Assembly: GCA_003150755.1 (NCBI GenBank)
Contig: QAMT01000005.1
Coordinates: 73,038 to 137,037, forward strand
DNA from: Phascolarctobacterium sp.
Lineage (GTDB): Bacteria; Bacillota; Negativicutes; Acidaminococcales; Acidaminococcaceae
DNA length: 64,000 nucleotides
Reading direction: 5' to 3'
The position numbers and the translations under genes were made by a program. The notes under the pieces are model-generated. The model did no database searches and was not told where the DNA came from. It saw only the letters and a list, made by a program, of their open reading frames with translations. Shown here one piece after another: positions 8,731 to 17,550 of the stretch. Numbering within the stretch: the stretch's first letter is position 1; every line of letters starts with the position of its first letter.

Positions 8731-9334
8731 TTCCGCCTACCTCAATTCCGTGCAAAAAGATTTTTACAACCTGCTCAAGATAGCCTGCCGTAAAATTTTC
8801 ATCCTGCCTGATAATCATGCTGTGCAGGGGTTTAGCCAGAAAGTAAAAATTAACAACCGAAGCAAACATCAAAAGTATTTTTTCGTTGTCTAGTTCTTTA
8901 CGGAAAATACCCATTGTTTTGCCTTTTTCAATCAATTTCAGCAGCACGCTGAAATTACGTTTAAATTTATGGACGGCCAAATTATTAAATGCCTCTGATT
9001 GATTAAGCATCTCGCGGTAAACCAATTTAACAAACTCCGGCGGATATTTATAATGGATTTTGGTAATAGCCTGCACATATAATTTAAAGCCTTCACGCGG
9101 GTCAATATCCTTGGTTTCTAAAATGCCTATAAATTCGTCAAAATTTTGCAGCACCTCTTTGATAATCGCTTCATAAAAGCCGCTTTTGCCGTTAAAATAA
9201 TACGAAATCATCGAGCTGTTAACGCCAGCTTCAGCAGCAATCTGCCTGATGCTTACCTTATCATAACCATAAGTGGCAAAAAGCCTGATGCCGGCACGAA
9301 TCAGTTTTTCTCTTTTGCCTTCTTCATTTTTCAT
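8717..9334 (-). CDS. TetR-family repressor of the ABC export operon (CecR-like)
   Basis: DNA-binding regulator, first gene of the export operon. An N-terminal helix-turn-helix (about residues 8-55, with VSIRQIAAEAGVNSSMISYYF) is followed by a helical ligand-binding domain. Length 205 aa is typical. A TetR gene directly ahead of HlyD, ATPase and permease genes mirrors E. coli cecR-ybhGFSR. The palindrome at 9349-9370, directly upstream of its start, is the likely operator, so it probably represses its own operon until an inducer binds. The inducer is unknown. Confidence 0.92.
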   Translation of the reverse strand: MKNEEGKREKLIRAGIRLFATYGYDKVSIRQIAAEAGVNSSMISYYFNGKSGFYEAIIKEVLQNFDEFIGILETKDIDPREGFKLYVQAITKIHYKYPPEFVKLVYREMLNQSEAFNNLAVHKFKRNFSVLLKLIEKGKTMGIFRKELDNEKILLMFASVVNFYFLAKPLHSMIIRQDENFTAGYLEQVVKIFLHGIEVGGNEKA

Positions 9335-9348
9335 ATAACCACAGCCTT

Positions 9349-9370
9349 TTCAATCAATCGTTTGATTGAA
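9349..9370. promoter_or_regulatory. Likely operator of the TetR-family regulator
   Basis: Inverted repeat with 9-bp perfect arms, TTCAATCAA and TTGATTGAA, around a 4-base centre. It lies 15 bases ahead of the TetR start, the usual place for autoregulation. The assignment is by position and symmetry. Confidence 0.7.
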
Positions 9371-9407
9371 TATTTCGCTGTCAGTGTTTCTTTTTCCTGC
9401 CGGGATA

Positions 9408-9443
9408 ATAAAAAAACTGCTGCCCTTAAAATAAAGGCAGCAG
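9408..9443 (-). terminator. Rho-independent terminator after pepT
   Basis: Perfect 8-bp stem CTGCTGCC / GGCAGCAG with an 11-base loop, followed on the minus strand by TTTTTTTATT. It lies 15 bases past the pepT stop. Confidence 0.85.
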
Positions 9444-9458
9444 CCAAAAAGTTAATTT

Positions 9459-10703
9459 TTATTTGTTGTAGATAAGGTCAATCAGTTCCAGCGTCAGCTG
9501 GCAGGATTTTTCCATTGCGCCGAGCGGCAAAAATTCGCAGTTAGAATGGAAGTTATGCGCACCGGTAAAATAGTTAGGCGTTAAAATGCCTTTGGTAGAA
9601 ATAAACGAACCATCCGTGCCGCCGCGCATAGCAAGCGTTATCGGCTTAATGCCGAGTTTATCCATAGCGGTGTAAATGTAATCAATGCAGTATTTGTTGT
9701 CTTCCGTTACAGCATCGTTGATGTTGCCGTAGGTATCGGTAATAGTGCATTTAACTTCGGCACGCGGATACATAGCCTGTAATTTTTCCGCATTAGCGGC
9801 AATTTCAGCTTTGCGTTCTTCGTAACGCTTTTTGTTGTGGTCGCGGATATCGAGTACCACGGTTGCGTAAGTATCGTTGCTGGTAATGCTCTTGGTCCAG
9901 ATATAACCTTCCGTGCCTTCGGTGCATTCCGGTGTCTGGGTACGGTCGAACATATTTACAAGGTCAACGGCAAGCAGCGTCGGGTTGATAAGCACGCCTT
10001 TGGCGCTCATCGGATGCGCGCTGACGCCTTTAATCTGCACAACGGCCGTGCCTGCGTTAAAAGTTTGGTACACGACTTCACCCTGTTCGCAGCAGTCGAT
10101 AGTGTAAGCAAATTTAACCGGGAATTTGCTGAAGTCAATCTTTTTAGAGCCGCGCAAACCGATTTCTTCGTCCGGAACAAAGGCAACATAAATATCGCCG
10201 TGGTAACGCCCTTCGGCAACCAAGGTTTCCAGCGCAACCATGATATTGGCAATGGCAGCTTTGTTGTCTGCGCCCAAAACGCTCGTGCCATCGGTAAAAA
10301 CAATATCCTGGCCGATGTATTTATCAAGTTCAGGATGCTCTGCAACGCGGCACCAGATGTCTTTTTCCTTGTTAAGGCATACATCGCCGCCCTGATAGTT
10401 TTTAACAACCTGCGGGTGGATTTCGGGCGACATGTTAATGTCAATGGTGTCAAGATGTGCGCACCAGCCTACTGGGGGCACTTCTTTGGTGCAGCCTTCC
10501 GGCAGGTGTGCAGGCAGCTTGCCCGTCAGTACGGAATATTCGCTGATTTGTAAATCAACAAGCCCCAGTTCTGCCAAATCCTGTTTTAAAAGTTCTGCCA
10601 AACGGCGCTGGCCTTCACTGGTCGGAACATTCTGTTCGGCAGCGTTGCTCTGGCTGCTGACTGCAACATAACGCAAAAATCTTTGTAATAATTTTTCCTG
10701 CAT
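9459..10703 (-). CDS. pepT: Peptidase T (tripeptide aminopeptidase)
   Basis: Cytoplasmic dizinc aminopeptidase of the M20B family that removes the N-terminal residue of tripeptides. Metal and catalytic residues are visible: H83 and D85 in CAHLDT, D146 in LGADNKAA, E179-E180 in PDEEIG, D203 in TIDCCE and the late histidine in GAHNFHSN. The dimerisation domain lies between about 215 and 330. Length 414 aa matches the family. It follows the AbgT-family transporter by 22 bases, so import of a peptide-like compound and its hydrolysis may be joined. Confidence 0.95.
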   Translation of the reverse strand: MQEKLLQRFLRYVAVSSQSNAAEQNVPTSEGQRRLAELLKQDLAELGLVDLQISEYSVLTGKLPAHLPEGCTKEVPPVGWCAHLDTIDINMSPEIHPQVVKNYQGGDVCLNKEKDIWCRVAEHPELDKYIGQDIVFTDGTSVLGADNKAAIANIMVALETLVAEGRYHGDIYVAFVPDEEIGLRGSKKIDFSKFPVKFAYTIDCCEQGEVVYQTFNAGTAVVQIKGVSAHPMSAKGVLINPTLLAVDLVNMFDRTQTPECTEGTEGYIWTKSITSNDTYATVVLDIRDHNKKRYEERKAEIAANAEKLQAMYPRAEVKCTITDTYGNINDAVTEDNKYCIDYIYTAMDKLGIKPITLAMRGGTDGSFISTKGILTPNYFTGAHNFHSNCEFLPLGAMEKSCQLTLELIDLIYNK

Positions 10704-10725
10704 AATTTATTATGCCTCCTTAAAT

Positions 10726-12276
10726 TTACATTCGGCGCGGATATACATAATCGGCCTGGAAGCCCAGAGGAATATCGAACCACCAGAAGAAATACAGCAT
10801 AAAGGTCAGCGCAACAAGAAGCGTAATGGTGTACGGCAGCATCATAGAGCTGAGCGTGCCGATACCGGCTTCTTTAACGTACTTCTGGCAGTACAGGATA
10901 ATCAGAGGATAAAATGCAAACATCGGCGTAACTACGTTAACAGCACTGTCGCTGACACGGTAAGCAGCCTGGGTCAGCTCCGGCGCAATGCCGACAGCCA
11001 TCAGCATCGGTACAAAAATCGGGGCCAGAATTGCCCATTTTGCAGATGCCGAAGTAATGATAAGGTTAAGCAAACCAACAAAAACGATAATGCCAAAAAT
11101 TGTAATCTGCGGAGGCAGCGCCAGGGATTTTAAAAATTCAGCGCCGGAAACCGCCAGCAAAACGCCGATATTAGAAGCGCCGAACGCATAAAGGAACTGC
11201 GCCGCAAAGAAGTAGAATACAACCATCTGCACCAGCGTTTTGGTGATTTCTTCCATGGCAGCGGTTACATCTTTAGGAGAACGGAACTTGCCGCACAAAA
11301 TACCGTAAACAAGGCCGACAGCCGCAGCAAAAATAAAGATTATCGCAACAATGGACTGCATAATCGGCGCCTGGAAGCTGGCAATTTCGCCGTTAGGCGC
11401 ACGCAGCAGCGAATCCTGCGGATAAAGCGCTGCAAAAAGGCCCACAATCATCAAAACCAATACGCCGGTAGCAATCATAAACGCACGGTTTTCTTTAGGG
11501 GTAATATCCGTATTGTTTTCGTTGCCAAGGTCAAGGTCATCCGGCAGCGGATAGGTTTTCCACAGCCACGGTTCAACAACCTTTTCGGTTACCCACCAGC
11601 AGGAAGCAATTACCAAAAAGGTAGAACCAAAAGCATAAAAATAATTGCAAAGTACGTTTACCTGATAAGTCGGGTCGATAATCTGCGCCGCACTTTGCGT
11701 AAAGCCTTGGATTACCGGGTCAATAGCAGACGGCGTATAGTTTGCAGAAAACGCACCGGCAATACCGGCAAAGGATGCCGCAACACCGGACAGCGGATGC
11801 TTGCCGGTTGCATAAAACATATAAGCCGCAATCGGGATAATGATAACATAACCGGTATCCGGTCCGAGATGGCTGACCATGCCTGCCAGAATAACTACCG
11901 GTGTAATTAAAAACTTAGGCGTAACGGACAGCAGTTTTTTAAGGCCGGTGTTGATATAGCCAGAGCCATCTGCAATGCCGATACCGAGCGTAGCGACGAT
12001 AACCATCGTCAGCGGCGGGAAATTAGCATAGTTTGTTACCATTTTGCTCATCAAAGTAACAAGCTCCTTGCCGCTCAGCATGTTGTTTACTACAATCTGT
12101 TTACCGGTTGCCGGATGCACATAGTCAAAACTTATCTGCGACAATATGGCAGAAACCACGCACACAATAACAAAAGCACCGATAAAAAGGATGGTAATAT
12201 CCGGAATTTTATTGCCCACACGTTCAATTAAACCCAGTATGCCACCCATCTGCTCTTTCTTTTTAGTTTCTTCCAA
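10726..12276 (-). CDS. abgT: AbgT-family transporter (p-aminobenzoyl-glutamate / dipeptide-like substrates)
   Basis: Multi-pass inner-membrane transporter of 516 aa. It starts with a cytoplasmic lead (EETKKKEQMGGILGLIERVGNKIPD) that is very typical of AbgT proteins, followed by about a dozen hydrophobic segments, including family signatures such as HLGPDTGYVIIIPIAAYMFYA and AILAPIFVPMLMAVG. AbgT of E. coli takes up p-aminobenzoyl-glutamate; other members export sulfonamides. The true substrate here is not known. The pair with pepT favours uptake of an amide-linked compound (inference). The ribosome site AAAGGAGG precedes the start. Confidence 0.9.
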   Translation of the reverse strand: MEETKKKEQMGGILGLIERVGNKIPDITILFIGAFVIVCVVSAILSQISFDYVHPATGKQIVVNNMLSGKELVTLMSKMVTNYANFPPLTMVIVATLGIGIADGSGYINTGLKKLLSVTPKFLITPVVILAGMVSHLGPDTGYVIIIPIAAYMFYATGKHPLSGVAASFAGIAGAFSANYTPSAIDPVIQGFTQSAAQIIDPTYQVNVLCNYFYAFGSTFLVIASCWWVTEKVVEPWLWKTYPLPDDLDLGNENNTDITPKENRAFMIATGVLVLMIVGLFAALYPQDSLLRAPNGEIASFQAPIMQSIVAIIFIFAAAVGLVYGILCGKFRSPKDVTAAMEEITKTLVQMVVFYFFAAQFLYAFGASNIGVLLAVSGAEFLKSLALPPQITIFGIIVFVGLLNLIITSASAKWAILAPIFVPMLMAVGIAPELTQAAYRVSDSAVNVVTPMFAFYPLIILYCQKYVKEAGIGTLSSMMLPYTITLLVALTFMLYFFWWFDIPLGFQADYVYPRRM

Positions 12277-12304
12277 ATAAAAGCGCCTCCTTTATTTAAG
12301 CCAC

Positions 12305-12348
12305 AAAAAGCAATACCCCAAAAGCCAGCCTTTCTGACCTTTGGGGTA
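12305..12348 (-). terminator. Rho-independent terminator after the beta-CASP gene
   Basis: Minus-strand stem TACCCCAAA / TTTGGGGTA with a 17-base loop, followed by TTGCTTTTTG. It separates the metallo-hydrolase gene from abgT. Confidence 0.75.
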
Positions 12349-12383
12349 CACTAATGGCTTTGTAATAACATACAATAATAAAT

Positions 12384-13994
12384 TTACAACGAAGACAGCA
12401 TATCGTCAACATATTTTTTAATTTTTTCAAGTTTTTTGCGGATATCCTTAACTTTTCCGCTGTCACGCGCCACAACCTGTTCAATTTTGGTGCGGTGCTG
12501 CAAATAAGTGCGCTCAAGTGTCTTCATGTAATCGCGCAAAGCTGCAACCTCAGGCACATCGCTGACAACCTCGGAGGCCGTTACCGACCAGTTGCTGCCG
12601 GTAATGGTTACGCTGTCGCCGTACTGCGGAATGTACGCCGCCGTGCCAATGCGTTTTTGCAGTTCGCCTGCAAATTCCATCGCCGCGTCAATTTCGCCGT
12701 GCGTTACAAAAAAGGCCTTAGGTTTCTGCGTCATTTTGCCGTACCACGCTAAAAACTGTTCCTTATCGGCATGGGCCGAAAAGCCCTTCATGTTATAAAT
12801 ATGCGCGTTAACGCGGATATCCTCGCCCATAATTTTTACCTGGCGCACGCCTTCAATCAGCTTGCGGCCAAGGCAGCCTTCCGCCTGATAGCCGGCAATG
12901 ATGACGCTGCTGTCCTCACGCCAGAGGTTATGTTTCAAGTGGTGCAGAATACGTCCGGCATCGCACATGCCGCTGGCCGAAAGGATTATTTTAGTGCCGG
13001 GGGTTTCGTTAATCATGCGCGATTCCTGCGCTGTTGCCGTAAAATGCAGCTGCTTCATCGAAAGCAGATGTTTGCCCTGCATTTCGTAAATGGCGCGTGC
13101 CTCATCGTCAAACTCCTGCGGGTTGCCCAGCACAATCTGCGTTGCCTTGTTAGCCATCGGGCTGTCGATATAAATCGGAATGTCGCTTGAAATTTTACCC
13201 TCGTGTGCAAGTTTCTGAAAATAATACAGCAGCACCTGGGTACGCCCCACGGCAAAGGCCGGAATAATAATATTGCCGCCGCGCTCTGCCGTAGAATTCA
13301 CAATTTCCGCCAGTTCTGCGGCCTTATCATAAACTTTGTGGACGCGGTTGCCGTAGGTCGATTCCGTCACGATAAAATCAGCACCGGCAAGCTGCTCGGG
13401 GTCTTCTATTATCGGCGCACCCGGCTGACCGACATCGCCGGTGAAAATCATTTTAGTTTTTTCGCCGTTTTCCTCAGCAAAAATTTCCACCATCGCAGAC
13501 CCGATAATATGCCCGGCTACCTTAAATTTTGCCTTAATACCGGGGATAACGTCAAACTCTTCGTCAAAATCACGCACAACAAAATTTTTCAGCGACGCAT
13601 AGGCTTCATCAACCGTATACAGCGGCTTTACAAACTTACGGCCGGCACGCAGACCCTTACGGTTGGCAAACTCTGCGTCCGATTCGTGGATATGCGCGCT
13701 ATCGGGCAGCAGTATGCCGCACAGCTCCAGCGTGGTTTTGGTGCAGTATACCGGGCCTTTGTACCCCTGAGCAACCAGCTTCGGTATCAGCCCGCTGTGG
13801 TCAATATGCGCATGTGTCAATACAACAGCGTCAATCTCGCCGGGGTTAAAAACAAAATCACGCTCGTTAAAAGCGTTAATCAGTTTTGAGCCCTGAAACA
13901 TACCGCAATCCACCAACATTTTTTTGCCGCCGGTTTCCAAAAGATAGCATGAACCTGTTACCATCCTTGTGGCACCCAAAAATGTAATCTTCAT
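12384..13994 (-). CDS. MBL-fold beta-CASP RNA metallo-hydrolase
   Basis: Zinc-dependent nuclease-type protein, likely acting on RNA. The metallo-beta-lactamase part has the HAHIDHSG motif (near residue 60), then GHIIGSAM and FTGDVGQPG. A beta-CASP domain follows (about 245-370), and the RMMBL motif SAHADKEQFLAW with FVTHGE comes later. The last 80 residues form a lysine-rich helical tail (about 480-536) that is longer than in the smallest members. The ATG at 13994 has GAGGGGG seven bases upstream; a GTG at 14000 is less likely. It stands as a single gene with its own terminator. Confidence 0.9.
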   Translation of the reverse strand: MKITFLGATRMVTGSCYLLETGGKKMLVDCGMFQGSKLINAFNERDFVFNPGEIDAVVLTHAHIDHSGLIPKLVAQGYKGPVYCTKTTLELCGILLPDSAHIHESDAEFANRKGLRAGRKFVKPLYTVDEAYASLKNFVVRDFDEEFDVIPGIKAKFKVAGHIIGSAMVEIFAEENGEKTKMIFTGDVGQPGAPIIEDPEQLAGADFIVTESTYGNRVHKVYDKAAELAEIVNSTAERGGNIIIPAFAVGRTQVLLYYFQKLAHEGKISSDIPIYIDSPMANKATQIVLGNPQEFDDEARAIYEMQGKHLLSMKQLHFTATAQESRMINETPGTKIILSASGMCDAGRILHHLKHNLWREDSSVIIAGYQAEGCLGRKLIEGVRQVKIMGEDIRVNAHIYNMKGFSAHADKEQFLAWYGKMTQKPKAFFVTHGEIDAAMEFAGELQKRIGTAAYIPQYGDSVTITGSNWSVTASEVVSDVPEVAALRDYMKTLERTYLQHRTKIEQVVARDSGKVKDIRKKLEKIKKYVDDMLSSL

Positions 13995-14085
13995 CGTCAC
14001 GCCCCCTCTTTCAGTGGAACTTAATATATTTATATATTCTGCAAAAGATAAACTTTCCCTGCTTTAAATTTTTGAACTGCTGCAA

Positions 14086-14115
14086 CAAAAAAGCCTGCGT
14101 TTTTACGCAAGCCTT
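14086..14115 (-). terminator. Terminator overlapping the end of the PHP gene
   Basis: Minus-strand stem GCTTGCGT / ACGCAGGC followed by TTTTTTG. The 5' arm contains the last sense codons and the stop codon of the PHP gene, so termination and the end of translation are superimposed. Confidence 0.8.
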
Positions 14116-14942
14116 GTAATTTTTGTTTTATTGTATTTTAACAGTTCCGCCGCTGTTATCTCCGGCGCAAGGTTGGAGCCTATCGGGTGGTAATATTCAG
14201 AATAAATGCCGTGGTAATCGCTGCCGCCGGTGCAGAACAAGCCGTACTGCTTGGCAGATTCGCGCACAACTTTGTGCCAGTAGGCACCGTGTACCGGGTG
14301 CATAAGTTCTATGCCCCAAAGCCCTGCCGCTTTCAGTTCCGGCAGGCTGTCAAAGTTGTTCTGCTGCCCAGGATGCGCCAGCACAGCCACGCCGCCGCAG
14401 TCTGTTATCGCGCGTACCGCGTCTGCCGCCGCTGCGTACTTAATGCCAAAATCTCCCGGCCCGCCGCCGTGAAAAATATGGTGGTACACATGCCCGAATA
14501 TTTTTTCATCCTGCCCGCTGTCAGACAAATAACGCAGTATATGCTTTTTAAAAATATATTTGTGTGTATATGGTAAAACATCTTCTGCCGTTATTTTATA
14601 ACCCAGTTTTTGCAAAAGCTCTATTTTTTGCAGTGAGTTTTCATGCCGCGCTTCTGCAATGGGCCGGCACAAAGCGTCAATAGCGTCCGATGTCTTAAAA
14701 TCATAGCCCAGGATATGCACCTTTTTGCCTGTGCGGTAATCGCGTGCCGATATTTCCACGCCAGGCAGCACCTTGACGCCATAATTTTTACCAAGCTCAA
14801 TGCTTCTTTGCCAGCCTTCCGTTGTATCGTGTTCTGTAAACGCTAAAACCTCAATGCCGCAGGCAGCAGCTTTGCGCAAAATCGCCGTGCGGCTGTCGCT
14901 GCCGTCCGAAAATTCCGAATGGATATGTAAATCTGCCTTCAT
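14103..14942 (-). CDS. PHP-domain phosphoesterase (RNase AM / YciV-like)
   Basis: Metal-dependent phosphoesterase of the PHP superfamily; relatives hydrolyse 3',5'-nucleotide bisphosphates and the 5' ends of RNA. The motifs DLHIHSEFSDG (H6, H8), FTEHDTTEG, LPGVEISA, VAVLAHPGQ and GGSDYHG supply the metal-binding residues in the expected order. Length 279 aa is usual. It has a good promoter upstream and a terminator that begins inside its last codons. The exact substrate is inferred from the family. Confidence 0.88.
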   Translation of the reverse strand: MKADLHIHSEFSDGSDSRTAILRKAAACGIEVLAFTEHDTTEGWQRSIELGKNYGVKVLPGVEISARDYRTGKKVHILGYDFKTSDAIDALCRPIAEARHENSLQKIELLQKLGYKITAEDVLPYTHKYIFKKHILRYLSDSGQDEKIFGHVYHHIFHGGGPGDFGIKYAAAADAVRAITDCGGVAVLAHPGQQNNFDSLPELKAAGLWGIELMHPVHGAYWHKVVRESAKQYGLFCTGGSDYHGIYSEYYHPIGSNLAPEITAAELLKYNKTKITRLA

Positions 14943-14977
14943 ACTTGTATCAGTTCCCTTACGCTAACCTTTCCTTT

Positions 14978-15006
14978 ATCTTACAAAACGCAGGCGCTAA
15001 CTGCAA
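14978..15006 (-). promoter_or_regulatory. Promoter of the PHP gene
   Basis: TTGCAG-N17-TAAGAT on the minus strand, 36 bases before the start of the PHP gene. Confidence 0.55.
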
Positions 15007-15087
15007 GCATTACGGCACATCTTTTACCAATGTTTTACCTGGCGGCGTTTGTTTAATCAAAGCCTAAAACAGCTTAATCTCTTTTTA

Positions 15088-15119
15088 ACAAAATAACCGG
15101 CCGCACTATGCAGCCGGTT
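15088..15119 (-). terminator. Rho-independent terminator after proA
   Basis: Stem AACCGGC / GCCGGTT followed on the minus strand by TTATTTTGTT, 15 bases past the proA stop. Confidence 0.7.
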
Positions 15120-15133
15120 GGTATATTATTTAT

Positions 15134-16390
15134 TTAGCCCCTTACCTGCCCGTTGCCGGTAATAAGGTATTTATAACTTGTAAGTTCAGGCAAAGCCATC
15201 GGTCCGCGGGCATGCAGTTTTTGCGTGCTGATACCGATTTCTGCGCCGAAGCCGAACTCAAAGCCATCCGTAAAGCGGGTAGACGCATTGACATATACTG
15301 CCGCCGCGTCCACGCAATCCTGAAATTTACGCGCCGCATTATAATCTTCGGTCACAATACATTCAGAATGTTTGGTACTGTATTTAGCAATATGCGCCAG
15401 AGCTTCATCAATACTGTCCACAATTTTTACGGACAGGCGCAAATCGCCGTACTCTGTCGCCCAGTCTTCTTCCGTTGCAGGCTGCACGCGCTCGTCAAAC
15501 TCCTGCGTTGCCTGGCAGCCAAAAATCTGCACGCCAGCTTTAAAATATTCGTCCAGCATCTGCGGCAAAAACTTACCGGCAATATCCTTATGCACCAGCA
15601 ATGTTTCCATAGCATTGCAAACAGAAGGACGCTGCACCTTGGCATTAAAGGCAATTTTGCGCGCCATAGCGCAGTCCGCAGCAGCATCGACATAAGTATG
15701 GCATACGCCGCTGCCGGTTTCAATAACGGGCACGGTTGCGTTTTGCACAACGGCTTTAATCAGCCCTGCGCCGCCGCGCGGAATAACTACATCGACATAA
15801 TCGTTCATTTTAATAAGCGCCGTTACCGCAGTGCGGTCAGTCGTATCAATAAACTGAATTGCGCCCTGCGGGATACCTGCTGCTTCCGCCGCTTCCGTCA
15901 GCACGCCTGCTACCGCAAGGTTAGACTGCATTGCTTCGCTGCCGCCTTTTAATACAACGGCATTGCCGGATTTAAGGCATAGCCCAATAGCGTCCGCCGT
16001 TACATTGGGGCGCGCTTCGTAAATAATGCCGATAACGCCCAGCGGTACGCGCACCTTGGTAATTTTAAGCCCGTTGGCAAGGGTCTGCCCGCCGATGACG
16101 TTGCCAACAGGGTCGGGCAGTGCAGCAACCTGCTTCAGCCCTTCTGCCATACCGGCAATACGCTCCGGTGTCAGGCGCAGCCTGTCCTGCATGGATTCGC
16201 GCATGCCGTTTTCTTTGGCAGCCTGCATATCCTTATCATTGGCTTCAATAATTAAATCAGTCTTTGCCAATAGCGCATCTGCCATAGCCAGCAGCGCCTT
16301 GTTTTTTACAGCCGCCGATACTACTGCCAGCGCACCTGCCGCGTTATGGGCAGCTTCGGCCTTAGCCTTTACCAAATCAAAAGTAGTCAT
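15134..16390 (-). CDS. proA: Gamma-glutamyl phosphate reductase
   Basis: Second enzyme of proline synthesis; it reduces glutamyl-5-phosphate to glutamate semialdehyde with NADPH in the cytoplasm. Aldehyde-dehydrogenase fold with LGVIGIIYEARPNVT, LKGGSEA, VIPRGGAGLI and the catalytic cysteine in GSGVCHTYVD. The C-terminal VYVNASTRFTDGFEFGFGAEIGIST signature is complete. Length 418 aa is normal. ATG at 16390 has GGGGG eight bases upstream; an in-frame GTG at 16393 is the alternative. It follows proB by 13 bases in the obg-proB-proA operon. Confidence 0.96.
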   Translation of the reverse strand: MTTFDLVKAKAEAAHNAAGALAVVSAAVKNKALLAMADALLAKTDLIIEANDKDMQAAKENGMRESMQDRLRLTPERIAGMAEGLKQVAALPDPVGNVIGGQTLANGLKITKVRVPLGVIGIIYEARPNVTADAIGLCLKSGNAVVLKGGSEAMQSNLAVAGVLTEAAEAAGIPQGAIQFIDTTDRTAVTALIKMNDYVDVVIPRGGAGLIKAVVQNATVPVIETGSGVCHTYVDAAADCAMARKIAFNAKVQRPSVCNAMETLLVHKDIAGKFLPQMLDEYFKAGVQIFGCQATQEFDERVQPATEEDWATEYGDLRLSVKIVDSIDEALAHIAKYSTKHSECIVTEDYNAARKFQDCVDAAAVYVNASTRFTDGFEFGFGAEIGISTQKLHARGPMALPELTSYKYLITGNGQVRG

Positions 16391-16403
16391 CACAACAGCC
16401 CCC

Positions 16404-17537
16404 TTAATTTAAAATTACCAAATCATCGCGGTGAATAACCTCGTCATAATTTTTATGCCCGAGAATTTTTTCTATTTCGTAGGTTTTGCAGCCCTTGATT
16501 TGCTGCAGTTCGTCCGAAGAATAATGGCACAGCCCGCGTGCAAGTTCAAAACCGTCCTGCGTTACTACACTTACAGTATTGCCTGCTTCAAAATTGCCTT
16601 CAACTTTTGTAATACCGGCAGGCAAAATACTGCACCCGCCTGCTTTTTTAACCGCTTTTACGCAGCCGTCATCGACAACAATCCTGCCCATAATGCGTGC
16701 GCCAAAGGCCAGCCAGCGTTTGCGGAACTGCAAGCGGTTCTCTTTGGAAGCAAACAGTGTGCCGATTTCCTCGCCATTTAAAATGCGGGCGATAACGTCT
16801 TTTTCGCTGCCGCTGGCAATTACCATGTTGATACCGGAACTGGTTGCGTTTTTGGCAGCCTGTAATTTAGTAAACATGCCGCCCGTGCCGACGCTGCTGC
16901 CTGCACCGCCTGCCAGCGCTTCAACCTCCGGCGTAATTTCATCAATCTGGCTGATGAGCGTTGCTTCCGGGTGCGTCTGCGGATTTGCGGTATAAAGCCC
17001 TTCCACGTCCGACAGGATAATTACCAGGTCCGCGTCCGTAATGCCGGCAACAAGTGCCGACATATTGTCGTTGTCGCCGATTTTAAGTTCATCCAGCGCC
17101 ACTACATCATTTTCGTTGACGATAGGTATAACGCCGTTTTTCAAAAGTTCCATAAAAGTGTTGCGCGCATTAGTGTAACGGTGCCTGTCCACCGTTTCCA
17201 TTTTGGTTAAAAGCACCTGCGCCACAATCTGCCCGTATTCGGCAAAAAACTTTTCGTAGGTGTGCATCAAAATGCCCTGCCCTATTGCGGCAGCGGCTTG
17301 TTTGCCGGGTATGGTACGTGGTTTTTCCGGCAGCCCCAAGCGGTCAACGCCCACAGCCACAGCTCCGGACGTTACCAAAATCATCTGGCGGCCCTGGTTC
17401 TGCAAATCAGACATCTCGCGCGCCAGCCTGTCAATACGCCCAAAATCACGCTTACCGTTTTGGTGCGTAATTGTGCTGCTGCCAACCTTAACAACAACTC
17501 GTTTTGCCTTTTTTAAATCAGACCGTTGTAATACCAT
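16404..17537 (-). CDS. proB: Glutamate 5-kinase with PUA domain
   Basis: First enzyme of proline synthesis; phosphorylates glutamate with ATP and is normally inhibited by proline. The amino-acid-kinase domain (about residues 8-255) has VVVKVGSSTIT, VTSGAVAVGVDRLG, VNENDVVA and GTGGMFTKLQAA. A PUA domain occupies about 280-360 (RIVVDDGCVKAVKKAGGCSILPAGI). The 377-aa length matches the full two-domain form. The start at 17537 lies behind GAGGTGAGGGG; the longer upstream frame runs into the end of obg and is not used. Confidence 0.96.
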   Translation of the reverse strand: MVLQRSDLKKAKRVVVKVGSSTITHQNGKRDFGRIDRLAREMSDLQNQGRQMILVTSGAVAVGVDRLGLPEKPRTIPGKQAAAAIGQGILMHTYEKFFAEYGQIVAQVLLTKMETVDRHRYTNARNTFMELLKNGVIPIVNENDVVALDELKIGDNDNMSALVAGITDADLVIILSDVEGLYTANPQTHPEATLISQIDEITPEVEALAGGAGSSVGTGGMFTKLQAAKNATSSGINMVIASGSEKDVIARILNGEEIGTLFASKENRLQFRKRWLAFGARIMGRIVVDDGCVKAVKKAGGCSILPAGITKVEGNFEAGNTVSVVTQDGFELARGLCHYSSDELQQIKGCKTYEIEKILGHKNYDEVIHRDDLVILN

Positions 17538-17550
17538 ACCCCTCACCTCA

